From: CAZSDP01 sp964605665
Lineage (GTDB): Bacteria; Planctomycetota; UBA8108; UBA1146
Direction of reading: 5' to 3'
Assembly: GCA_964605665.1 (NCBI GenBank)
Contig: CAZSDP010000014.1
Coordinates: 1 to 64,000, forward strand
DNA length: 64,000 nt
The notes below the pieces were generated by a model, which made no database searches, had not been told where the DNA came from, and was given only the letters and a program-made list of their open reading frames with translations. Shown here piece after piece: positions 16,623-25,238 of this stretch; the stretch's first letter is position 1, and each line of letters starts with the position of its first letter. The position numbers and the translations under genes are program-made.

Positions 16623-18394
16623 TGGCAAAGATGGACTATCGACGACGGGCTGTTCTCACGCGAATCCAGGAAACGCTCTCCCAGTTCTACCTGCAGCAGG
16701 AGGTGGACTGGCAATACGACATACGGAAGATCCTCGACGCCATCCTCGAAGTCGCGATGAACGAACTCGAATTCGGAGAAGGACGCTCGATCGATCACGC
16801 CCTGATCATCATTCAGCGCTCAAACGGAAATCCCCTTGAGGTGGGAGCTGGCTGGCGGGTCGACGATGAAGAAAAGGCGTTCTCTCGCACCATTATCGAA
16901 GAGACGCTCTCTTCGGGAAAACCGGTCCTCTGTGAGAACGCTCGCCACGACCCCCGCTTCGAAAATGCCGAGAGCATTCAATCGCTGGAGATTCTCTCCC
17001 TGTTGTCGGTCCCGATCATCGCCAATGAGGAGATGTTGGGAGCGCTCTACATCGAACGTCGTGATGCAGCGCATCTCTTCATGCCGGACGACCGCGAGTT
17101 CCTTCTGCAGTTCGCGGACACCATCGCACCGTACGTCAAAACCGCGCTGATTCACCAACAGCATGTCGCTGAAATCCTCGACCTGAAGGCTCGAACAGAG
17201 CAGTCCGCGGCTCTCCCTCACATCATCGGGGACTGCGCTGCGATGGAAAGAGTGGTGAGCCTCTCGAGCGTGGCGGCGGGTGTCGAACGCACGGTGATGA
17301 TCACCGGCGAATCGGGGTGCGGAAAGGAGCTGCTCGCCCAGGCGATCCATGCCCAGAGTCGCCGCCAGAGTCGCCCCTTCGTGGTCGTCGACTGCAGCGC
17401 CTTGGCGGAAAGCCTCCTCGAGAGCGAGCTCTTCGGACATGTGAAGGGTTCTTTCACCGGAGCGGTCACTGACAAGCTCGGCGCATTCGAGCAAGCGGAT
17501 GGAGGCACCCTCTTTCTCGATGAAATCTCCGACGCCTCGATGCCTTTGCAGCAAAATTTGCGTCGCGTCCTACAGGAGGGTGAGATTCGTCGCGTCGGTG
17601 AAAATGAGCACCGTCCCGTCGATGTGCGCGTCGTCTGCGCCACCAACAAAGACCTCGAAAAGGAAGTGGCGGAGGGTCGGTTCCTCCACGATCTCTACCA
17701 CCGAGTCGTGCAGTTCCCCATCCGAGTCCCGCCGCTGCGAGAACGCAAAGAAGACATCCCGCTGTTGATCCACCACTTCATCGCCTCTTACGGCTTGAAG
17801 AAGAATCCCCCGGTCGGCGGGATCAAACCTCAGGCCCTCGCGGTCTTGACCGCTCGCGATTGGACCGCCAATAACGTCCGAGAGCTGGAGAACTTCGTCA
17901 AGCTGTCGGTCGACTTGTGCGCTGGAGAGGTTCTCGATCTGGAGACGATCGCCAAGACCGATGAGATTCGAGGTGAGTCATCTTCCCTCGGTCTCCTCGA
18001 CCAATCGATTCCTCTCAAGATTCCCGAGGGAAACGCCCTCGCACTCGATCCCCAAAAGGTCTTGGGCCTCCTCCGAGAAACCGCCGCCGATGCCAACAAG
18101 GAGGATCGGCCCTACTACCGGCTCCTTCGGGAGTTCTCGGGAAAACTGATCGTAGAAGCGCTCCGATATCAGAATTGGAAACTCCGCCCCGCCGCGCGAC
18201 TGCTCGGGATCTCCCCGGTGAAAATCCGCCAAGATCTCAAGTACTGGCTCGAGTCATCGTTGAATGCAGCGGATGGAGATGTCGAAGCGGTCTCCGAGTT
18301 CCTCGATTTCCCCGAGAAGATCCTTCAGCGGAAATTGACCGACTTGGGCATCACCCACGAGAGTTCTGAGCCGACCGAGAAGAGTCAGGGATGA
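16622..18394 (+). CDS. GAF-domain sigma-54-dependent transcriptional activator
   Basis: A 590-residue bacterial enhancer-binding protein. Residues about 20-170 form a GAF sensor domain (ending LGALYIERRDAAHLFM...DREFLLQFADTIA). The AAA+ core has Walker A GESGCGKE (about 229), Walker B GGTLFLDEI, the sensor CATNKDL and arginine-finger region; the sigma-54 contact loop reads GSFTGA instead of the usual GAFTGA (about 276). A Fis-type helix-turn-helix lies near the end (WKLRPAARLLGISPVKIRQDL). There is no receiver domain, so input probably comes through GAF and the coupled kinase rather than a histidine kinase. An extra approximately 35-residue tail follows the HTH. Confidence 0.93.
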   Translation: MAKMDYRRRAVLTRIQETLSQFYLQQEVDWQYDIRKILDAILEVAMNELEFGEGRSIDHALIIIQRSNGNPLEVGAGWRVDDEEKAFSRTIIEETLSSGKPVLCENARHDPRFENAESIQSLEILSLLSVPIIANEEMLGALYIERRDAAHLFMPDDREFLLQFADTIAPYVKTALIHQQHVAEILDLKARTEQSAALPHIIGDCAAMERVVSLSSVAAGVERTVMITGESGCGKELLAQAIHAQSRRQSRPFVVVDCSALAESLLESELFGHVKGSFTGAVTDKLGAFEQADGGTLFLDEISDASMPLQQNLRRVLQEGEIRRVGENEHRPVDVRVVCATNKDLEKEVAEGRFLHDLYHRVVQFPIRVPPLRERKEDIPLLIHHFIASYGLKKNPPVGGIKPQALAVLTARDWTANNVRELENFVKLSVDLCAGEVLDLETIAKTDEIRGESSSLGLLDQSIPLKIPEGNALALDPQKVLGLLRETAADANKEDRPYYRLLREFSGKLIVEALRYQNWKLRPAARLLGISPVKIRQDLKYWLESSLNAADGDVEAVSEFLDFPEKILQRKLTDLGITHESSEPTEKSQG

Positions 18395-18681
18395 AGTTAG
18401 GTGTCTTGAAAGTCTCGCTCCAGATTCCGATGGCGCAGTCTCTCAAAGACAAGCGTCAAGTGGTGCGGAGTTTGAAGGATCGTCTCTTCGCGCGCTTCAA
18501 CGTCTCGGTCGCGGAGGTTGGAGATCAGGAGTTACATCAGCGGGCGATCATCGGGATCGCTTTCGTCGCGTTGGAGTCGAAGACCGCCGATGCGAAACTC
18601 CAAAAGCTGGAGGACTTCTTGGAAACCCACGATGGTGCGGTGGTGATCGATCTGCAGAAAGAGATCATGCACGAAGAGTGA
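18391..18681 (+). CDS. ylxP: DUF503 / YlxP family protein
   Basis: A 96-residue protein with the family start MKLGVLKVSLQIPMAQSLKD and KRQVVRSLKDRLFARFNVSVAE. YlxP proteins usually sit beside infB/rbfA and are thought to act in ribosome maturation; here the gene instead overlaps the sigma-54 activator stop by four bases (ATGA), which is an unusual placement. End of the kinase-activator operon. Confidence 0.85.
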   Translation: MKLGVLKVSLQIPMAQSLKDKRQVVRSLKDRLFARFNVSVAEVGDQELHQRAIIGIAFVALESKTADAKLQKLEDFLETHDGAVVIDLQKEIMHEE

Positions 18682-18889
18682 CCGCTGTTCTCCAGCTCGA
18701 GCCGCCTCCTCCACGGAAAACCCGACCTCTCGACACGAGCTTCGACGAGCTCCGCTCTCTCCTCCCTGACCTCCCTGAATCGCCCCCGATGATCTCGCCG
18801 CAATCGCTGGAAGGAGTGCTCCTTCCTTTCCCCTCGGAGATTCGTGTTTGAGGCCAAAATCGTCCCGACCTTTGTGCTACTCTGTGGCC

Positions 18890-20410
18890 ATGAACATCAT
18901 CAGCCTTGGACACAGTTGCTTCCTCCTCGAGATCGAGGGAAACCGACCAGATCCGGTGAGAATTCTCGCCGATCCTTGGATCACCGATCATGTGATCGGA
19001 GATGCGTCAGGACGCTTCCCGCGGATTCGAATCGATCATGAGCGGATGCCTCAGATCGACGCCATCTATCTCTCGCACTCCCACACCGATCACCTCGATC
19101 CATACTCTCTGATCAAACTTCACAACAAGCTCCTCGAGCCGCCGAAGCTGCTCCTGCCGATCAGCCTCGCCTACCTGGAGCCTCTCTTCATCGAGTTCCT
19201 CCCCGATTGGGAACGGATCTGGCTCCCCGAGGGAGAACCGATCGATCTGCTCGGTGTCGAGATTTCCGCATTCTTCAACCTCGAGACTCGCGCGACCAAT
19301 GAAGACGACGTGATGGTCTTGATGGTGCGCAATGAGCGTGAGGTGTTCGTCTCCGAATCGGACGCGCTCCTCCCCTTCGCCGATCTCGAAGCGAGAGAGT
19401 CGATCGCGGGTCTCTTCGCAGAGGTCGAAGAAACCGATCAACTACCGACCCGCGTGTTCCTCACCACCCGCAACGAGCTCGAAGCCACGATGGCTTCGTT
19501 GCGAGCTCGTGGCGAAGATGAACGCCGAGAAGCCGCCGCCGAGAGCGCCGGTCAGACCCTCGAGGAGATCGAAGCGATCTTCGCCCCCGCCGAGGGGGAA
19601 CTCGCCGCTCCTTGGGATATGCCGGGCATCGTTCGATTGGTCATCGGCCAAGGAATCGCCTTCCCCGCCGAGATCGACGCCGATTGGAACCGCGTTCTCT
19701 TTCCGATCTCGCTCGAAGACCGCGTCCGATTTGAGCATCAAGTGGCGCAGGGTCACGGATACGACCTCCCCATCGAAGCCTTGACCGGCGGAGAAGCGGT
19801 ATCGGTCGTCGACGGCATCGTCCGCGACATTTCGGTCGACTGGTTCTACGCCATCGACCAAGAAGCGGATCGGACCTTCGATCCCAGCATCGACCGCACC
19901 GAAGACGACTTCGCGATCGCACCCCTTTTCGATGGAGTGCGCGACACCTCGAGCCAACGGATTCGAATCCTCGAGGTTCTGAATGGCCGCTTCTTGCCTT
20001 GGTGGATCGGATCACGGAATCCGCCGGTGGAACACATCCTCGCCCAATCGGGAGGGGAATACCGCATTCGAGTGCGCTACGGCGTCAGCGAGGACTACCG
20101 CGTCGAAGACTACATCGCGACCCACCGCAGCTTGCGCTTTTGCGCCACCGAGACCGTGGAAGACCCTGAGCAGATCGACGAAGAGTATTGGGCGAATGAC
20201 CTCGAAGATTACCTCGACGGTCGCGCTGACGATTTCTCGACCTTCTGCCGCCGCCCCCCCGGTGGGCACTCGACCCGCCTGTGGGACTGCCTCGGCATGC
20301 CGTACCTCAACGATGATCTGGTCGAGCGAAAGCTGCGCTTGCACTTCGAGCGAGCAGGCCGGGGGGAATCGGGTGAAGCGTGGGTGCTCGCCTTGTGGAA
20401 CGAGGGGTAA
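18890..20410 (+). CDS. MBL-fold metallohydrolase (UlaG-like) with long C-terminal region
   Basis: A 506-residue protein. The N-terminal 240 residues carry a metallo-beta-lactamase fold: SLGHSCFLLE, DPWITDH and the metal motif SHSHTDHLD. The C-terminal half (about 250-506), acidic and Trp/Tyr-containing, is not one I recognise. The open frame extends to 18848, but the ATG at 18890 begins directly at the fold. Substrate unknown; relatives include phosphodiesterases and lactonases. Confidence 0.75.
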   Translation: MNIISLGHSCFLLEIEGNRPDPVRILADPWITDHVIGDASGRFPRIRIDHERMPQIDAIYLSHSHTDHLDPYSLIKLHNKLLEPPKLLLPISLAYLEPLFIEFLPDWERIWLPEGEPIDLLGVEISAFFNLETRATNEDDVMVLMVRNEREVFVSESDALLPFADLEARESIAGLFAEVEETDQLPTRVFLTTRNELEATMASLRARGEDERREAAAESAGQTLEEIEAIFAPAEGELAAPWDMPGIVRLVIGQGIAFPAEIDADWNRVLFPISLEDRVRFEHQVAQGHGYDLPIEALTGGEAVSVVDGIVRDISVDWFYAIDQEADRTFDPSIDRTEDDFAIAPLFDGVRDTSSQRIRILEVLNGRFLPWWIGSRNPPVEHILAQSGGEYRIRVRYGVSEDYRVEDYIATHRSLRFCATETVEDPEQIDEEYWANDLEDYLDGRADDFSTFCRRPPGGHSTRLWDCLGMPYLNDDLVERKLRLHFERAGRGESGEAWVLALWNEG

Positions 20411-20458
20411 CGACCACCTCGTGAGGCACCGGAGCGAAGAGCGGTGATCGCATTCTGT

Positions 20459-21601
20459 CTAACTGGTCAGTAAGTTCTTGGCGATGATCATCCGCTGAAT
20501 TTGGTTGGTCCCTTCGTAGATCTGCATCACCTTGGCGTCTCGCATCAACTTCTCGACGGGGTACTCCTTCGAATACCCGTAACCACCGAAGATCTGCACC
20601 GCATCGGTGGCGATCTGCATCGCGGCATCCCCGGAGAAGCACTTTGCCATCGAACAGTAGAGAGTGTTCCGCTGACCTTGGTCCGCCAGCCACGCCGCTT
20701 TCCAGGTGAGCAAGCGCCCCGCTTCGATCGACGTCGCCATATCCGCGAGCATGAACTGCACCGCTTGGTGGCGGGCGATCTCCACTCCGAAGGTGCGGCG
20801 CTCGAGTGAATAACGCTTCGATTCTTCATAGGCGCGACGGGCAACTCCCACCGCCGCTGCCCCGATCGGAGGTCGGGTGCGGTCGAAGGTCTGCATCGCG
20901 ATTTTGAATCCCTCTCCCTCCGCTCCGATCAGATTCTCCGCCGGGATCTCGACCGAATCGAAGTTGATGAAGACGGTGTGGGATGCGCGCTGCCCCATCA
21001 TGTCTTCCTTCTTGCCGATCTCCACTCCCGGTAGATCAGCGGGAACCACGAAGGCGCTGAGCCCTTGGTGACCCTGGTCTCGATCGGTATAGGCGAAGAG
21101 GGTGAACCACTTGGCGTGCGCGCCACCCGACACCCAGGCCTTTGTCCCGTTGATGATGTAACTCTCCCCTTGGCGCACCGCCGTCGTTTGGAGATTCGCC
21201 ACATCGGAGCCGGCGTCCGGTTCGGAGAGACAGTAGCTCGCCGTGGAATACTCTTCGGTGAGCTGACCGAGATACTTCTTCTTCAGCGCCTCACTACCGG
21301 CGAGAATCACCGGAACAGCCGCGAGGTTGTTCACCGTCATCGAGATGGCGATCCCGGCACAGCCGAAGCAGAACTCCTCGGTGATGATCGCTTCGTCGAG
21401 ATGGCCGAGCCCGCCGCCCCCATACTCTTCGGGGATCGTGATATTCACCAAACCGACCTCGAATGCCCTCCGAGCGATCTCAACGGGGTATTCGCCGGTC
21501 CGATCGTGGTGTTCCGCCTTCGGAATCACCTCATTCGCGACAAAATCTCGGGTGAGTTCGCGTAGTGCCTCTTGTTCTTCGGTGAGTTTGAACGATACCA
21601 T
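20459..21601 (-). CDS. Acyl-CoA dehydrogenase
   Basis: A 380-residue FAD enzyme for the alpha,beta-dehydrogenation of acyl-CoA (beta-oxidation or branched amino-acid breakdown). Signatures: YCLSEPDAGSDVANL (FAD/substrate), INGTKAWVSGGAHA, RTFGVEIARHQAVQFMLADM and the C-terminal MQIYEGTNQIQRMIIAKNLL with the catalytic Glu in YEGT. The ATG at 21601 is 7 bases after AGGAG; the GTG one codon earlier is less well spaced. Divergent from mnmA. The chain length specificity cannot be read, though the YEGT Glu position is that of short/medium-chain enzymes. Confidence 0.95.
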   Translation of the reverse strand: MVSFKLTEEQEALRELTRDFVANEVIPKAEHHDRTGEYPVEIARRAFEVGLVNITIPEEYGGGGLGHLDEAIITEEFCFGCAGIAISMTVNNLAAVPVILAGSEALKKKYLGQLTEEYSTASYCLSEPDAGSDVANLQTTAVRQGESYIINGTKAWVSGGAHAKWFTLFAYTDRDQGHQGLSAFVVPADLPGVEIGKKEDMMGQRASHTVFINFDSVEIPAENLIGAEGEGFKIAMQTFDRTRPPIGAAAVGVARRAYEESKRYSLERRTFGVEIARHQAVQFMLADMATSIEAGRLLTWKAAWLADQGQRNTLYCSMAKCFSGDAAMQIATDAVQIFGGYGYSKEYPVEKLMRDAKVMQIYEGTNQIQRMIIAKNLLTS

Positions 21602-21748
21602 CACGCGGCTCCTGTCGAGGGGGCGGTCAGAAGTTGGAGATCGGCCACCTTCTTTCTACCGAATCCCCGCGGCGGGGGGAAGCAATGCGAAGCCGATTCG
21701 GTGCCGTTTCTCCCCTTTCAGCGGGGGAAAGCTCCAGTGAGAGGAACG

Positions 21749-22825
21749 ATGTCCACGCGAGTATTGGTTGCGATGAGCGGAGGCGTCGATTCGAGCGTCG
21801 CCGCCTACCTACTGAAGGAACAAGGCTATGACGTGATCGGTGCCTTCCTGCGCCTCGGCGAAGGGGGACAAGCTGCCGAAAAGTCGAAAGCCTGCTGTAC
21901 CGTCGAAGACGCCATCGATGCGCGACGGGTCGCGGACCGCCTCGAGATCCCGTTCTACTCCTTCAACTATGCGGGCAACTTCAAGAGGATCATCGATTAC
22001 TTCGTCGATGAGTACGTGGAGGGACGCACCCCCAATCCATGCGCTCGCTGCAATCAGTGGATCAAGTTCGATACCTTTCACGACTTGGCGCGAGACTTGG
22101 GAGCGACCTACGTCGCGACGGGGCACTACGCGAGAATTGAGCGCGACGAATCGGGAGCGGCTCGACTCGCTCGGGGCCTCGACCAGAGCAAAGATCAGTC
22201 GTACTTCTTGGCATCGGTCCCCTACCCTGTTTTGGAAGAGTGCCTCTTTCCGGTCGGTGGCCTCGAGAAAGACCGCGTGCGAGAGATCGCGGCCGCCGCC
22301 GACTTACCGGTCGCCCACAAAGGAGAGAGCCAAGAGATCTGTTTCGTTCCCAACGACGACTACCGCCTCGTCCTGAAGAAGTTTGCTCCGGAGAGCCTGA
22401 AACCGGGAGATATCGTCGACGAGTCGGGAAAGAAGCTTGGAGAACATGACGGCTACGCAGGCTTTACCGTGGGACAGCGGCGCGGGGTCGGAGTCGCGGC
22501 GGGAGAACCGCGCTATGTGGTCCGTACCGAGAAAGAGTCGAACCGGGTGGTGATCGCACCGAAAAATTCCCTCGAGCGTGATCGCTTCCGCGTCTCTGAA
22601 ATCAACTGGCTCATCGCAGAGCAACCGCCCCTCCCCCTCGAGTGCTCGGTGCAGATTCGCTACCGCGGCAAGCCGACCCCTTGCACGGTGCGACCGGGGT
22701 CAGACGACATGCTGGAGGTGCAACTCCACGAGCCTCGCTTCGCCATCGCAGCGGGACAAGTCGCTGCATTTTACGACGGGGATCGAGTCGTCGGGGGCGG
22801 CTGGATCGAGCCTCCCGCTTCCTGA
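21749..22825 (+). CDS. mnmA: tRNA-specific 2-thiouridylase
   Basis: Transfers sulfur to U34 of tRNA(Lys, Glu, Gln) with ATP activation. The 358-residue protein shows the PP-loop MSGGVDSSVAAYLL, the two catalytic cysteines (NPCARCNQWIKF and GESQEICFV), ATGHYARI and the C-terminal beta-barrel part. The ATG follows GAGAGG by 4 bases; the frame is open further upstream into the promoter region shared with the divergent acyl-CoA dehydrogenase, which I do not count as coding. Confidence 0.97.
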   Translation: MSTRVLVAMSGGVDSSVAAYLLKEQGYDVIGAFLRLGEGGQAAEKSKACCTVEDAIDARRVADRLEIPFYSFNYAGNFKRIIDYFVDEYVEGRTPNPCARCNQWIKFDTFHDLARDLGATYVATGHYARIERDESGAARLARGLDQSKDQSYFLASVPYPVLEECLFPVGGLEKDRVREIAAAADLPVAHKGESQEICFVPNDDYRLVLKKFAPESLKPGDIVDESGKKLGEHDGYAGFTVGQRRGVGVAAGEPRYVVRTEKESNRVVIAPKNSLERDRFRVSEINWLIAEQPPLPLECSVQIRYRGKPTPCTVRPGSDDMLEVQLHEPRFAIAAGQVAAFYDGDRVVGGGWIEPPAS

Positions 22826-23018
22826 CTCTCCTGTCCTGGGGAGAACTTCGTGGCAAGGGGGCGACCTCAGGCACGTCGGTTGCTCGGATTTCACTCAGGA
22901 GCAAACCAAATCGAACCCAGCGACCGTCGAGCGAGAGGGGACCCCGGCCGATCCGAGGTTTCCGAGCCCACTCCCCAAAGCTCGCGCGTCGATCGGGTCG
23001 ATCGAGCAATCACCGCAG

Positions 23019-24995
23019 ATGGACGTGAAGGAGCAGAGGGTGAAGGTCTTTCTTCTCTGGCGATCGAAGCGATCGGAGCAGCCAGCCCCAGAATCGGTCT
23101 CGCGGGCGCTCCTCGACCGTTTTGCCCCCCTCTTCGACCGATCTCCAACCCCCTTTCACCGCACCTTCAGCGGCGCGAACTTGGCGGGCTTCGAAATACC
23201 TCTCGATGGCTGGAATGCAGATCTCGAACAGGAAGATCGCGATCGTTGGGTGATGAGCATCGATCCGCCGATCAACGCACGAGCCGCCCTGGGGAGAGTC
23301 GGCCTTTCCTCTCAGCCCTCGGACGTGCTGCTCACCCTTGCGGAGGCGCTGGAGAATGATCCCCGCCCCTTGGTCGGTGAGCTCGCCCCCCCCACCTCCC
23401 TCCTGTGGGAGAATCGAAGAACTGGCGATCTACGCCTGCAAACCGACGGTTTAGGGCATGCGCAACTCTTCGAGTACGACGACGATGATTTCACGGTGAT
23501 CACCAATCGGATCCATGCGCTCTCCTGTCTCGGGATCGAGTTGAAACCGGTCGCCGAGGAGTGGGCAGCCCGATTTACGATCGGTTGGTTCCCCCTCTCG
23601 ACCACCGGATTCCGCGACGTCCAGACGTTGCGGGGAGGCACCCAGCTCTGCTTCGGGAAGAAGGGCGTGACCCGCGACGTCCACTCGGTCCTCAACGATT
23701 GGGTCCACCCCGAGCCGATGTCGCGAGATGACGCCTTGGAGCTCGGAACCGCTTCTCTCGAGACGATGTGCGACGAGGCGATGGCGCAGTGGACCCGCCC
23801 CAGTGTCGGCCTCTCCGGGGGCTACGACAGCCGAGCGATCGTGTCGATCCTGCGCAGCCGCGGCGCCGATCTCGACTTGAGAGTGCGCGGGCACCCGGAA
23901 CGACTCGACGTGCTGATCGCCAACCATTTGGCGAAAATCGGCGATCTACCGCTGCGGATCAAGCCCCACGGGGGAATGCCTCCCGAGACGCTCGAGGACC
24001 TCCGCACCTGCATCAGTCGAGCTCTCCTGTGGCAGGGAGGTGCGATCCACCTCAAGAAACACCTGACCTTCCGAGTCCGCGGGGGATTCGGTCGCGGTGG
24101 CGTCAACGTGATGGGATCGCACGCGGGAATCGGTAAGGCGGACTATGCGGTCCAGATCGGCGCCTCAGAACTCGACGAAGCGGAGTGGGAACCGGCCCTG
24201 CTCGCCCAATTCACCGAGCAACGCCCCTTCTCGCTGCGCACCGACCTGTATGCATCGACCCGGTCGATGATGCTGAGCACCATTCGGGAGGCGGAACGAT
24301 ACGACCTTCGAGGCCTGCATCGCCTCCACTTCCTCTTCCTCCATGAGTACACCCGCCGCTGGGCGGCGGGCGCGATCAACGGAGCGGTCGATCTGGTTTT
24401 CACGCCATTCCTGAACCCCGATTTCATCCGAGCCGCATATGCGTTTCCCGCAGAAGAGCTCCCTGGAAAGCCGTTCCACTTGCACGTCATCGAAAAGCAC
24501 GCGCCAGACTGGGCGGACGTTCCCTACGACAGCCAGATCACCCGGGAAGACAAGCACCTCTTCGAGCCGGTTCAGCTCTCCAAGTCGAAGCAGAAGTTCG
24601 TCGAATCGGGAACCGAGCGGTGGCGACCAGGTGACGGCGGACACCGAATTTTCCACCGGAAGTTCTTCTGGAGGGATGTTGGAAAACCGCTGATGAACGA
24701 GGCTCGCGACGCGAAGGGGTCGTTCTGTCACGATGTCTTCGACAAAGAGATCCTGAGACCGAATTACAAGCGTTCTCCCGATGCGATCGCAGTTTCGCAT
24801 CTGCTTCCCGGCGTGATCGACGGGACCACCTTGGCCCCAGTGGAGTCCCCGGAAACGAAGACTCAGAAAGTCGCCTCCGCTGCCGCGCCCACTGACGAGC
24901 TCTCTCCCGAGTGGAGGGCAGTGGTCGAATCGGCCGGCGAAGATGTCACCTCGACGACGAAGGAAAGAACGAAGCGATCCGATCCCACCTCCTGA
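23019..24995 (+). CDS. Asparagine-synthetase-like protein lacking the glutaminase cysteine
   Basis: The 658-residue form starts at the first Met outside mnmA. The C-terminal half has the PP-loop SVGLSGGYDSRAIVSIL (about residues 260-275) of asparagine-synthase-type ATP pyrophosphatases and the conserved tail region (NPDFIRAAYAFPAEELPGKPFH). The N-terminal half is Ntn-hydrolase-like in layout (LLWENRRTGDLRLQTD, HALSCLG) but has no Cys at position 2, so glutamine hydrolysis is unlikely. Such proteins are frequent in surface-polysaccharide and peptide-tailoring clusters and activate a carboxylate for amide or ester formation. It opens the glycan/phosphonate block. The last approximately 50 residues are low complexity. 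Confidence 0.75.
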   Translation: MDVKEQRVKVFLLWRSKRSEQPAPESVSRALLDRFAPLFDRSPTPFHRTFSGANLAGFEIPLDGWNADLEQEDRDRWVMSIDPPINARAALGRVGLSSQPSDVLLTLAEALENDPRPLVGELAPPTSLLWENRRTGDLRLQTDGLGHAQLFEYDDDDFTVITNRIHALSCLGIELKPVAEEWAARFTIGWFPLSTTGFRDVQTLRGGTQLCFGKKGVTRDVHSVLNDWVHPEPMSRDDALELGTASLETMCDEAMAQWTRPSVGLSGGYDSRAIVSILRSRGADLDLRVRGHPERLDVLIANHLAKIGDLPLRIKPHGGMPPETLEDLRTCISRALLWQGGAIHLKKHLTFRVRGGFGRGGVNVMGSHAGIGKADYAVQIGASELDEAEWEPALLAQFTEQRPFSLRTDLYASTRSMMLSTIREAERYDLRGLHRLHFLFLHEYTRRWAAGAINGAVDLVFTPFLNPDFIRAAYAFPAEELPGKPFHLHVIEKHAPDWADVPYDSQITREDKHLFEPVQLSKSKQKFVESGTERWRPGDGGHRIFHRKFFWRDVGKPLMNEARDAKGSFCHDVFDKEILRPNYKRSPDAIAVSHLLPGVIDGTTLAPVESPETKTQKVASAAAPTDELSPEWRAVVESAGEDVTSTTKERTKRSDPTS

Positions 24996-25238
24996 TGGGG
25001 TGGAACTTCTTCACACAGCTCGAAGGAAAAGACTGGATAAATTTGGCCACTGAGAGCAACAGAAGTGGCTGAAGTTGGCCGCTCCCCGACCCTGTCTCCC
25101 GGTGAGGGAGCGGGGCTCGGTGGCAGAGGAAGAATCCTCCATGATCAAAGTGAGCCCCCCCCTTGAGAGGTCAATTGGTACCCTATCTTCGCTCCTCTTG
25201 ATCAAGACCGCTGGAGACGAATCGGAAAGGCCCTCCCG

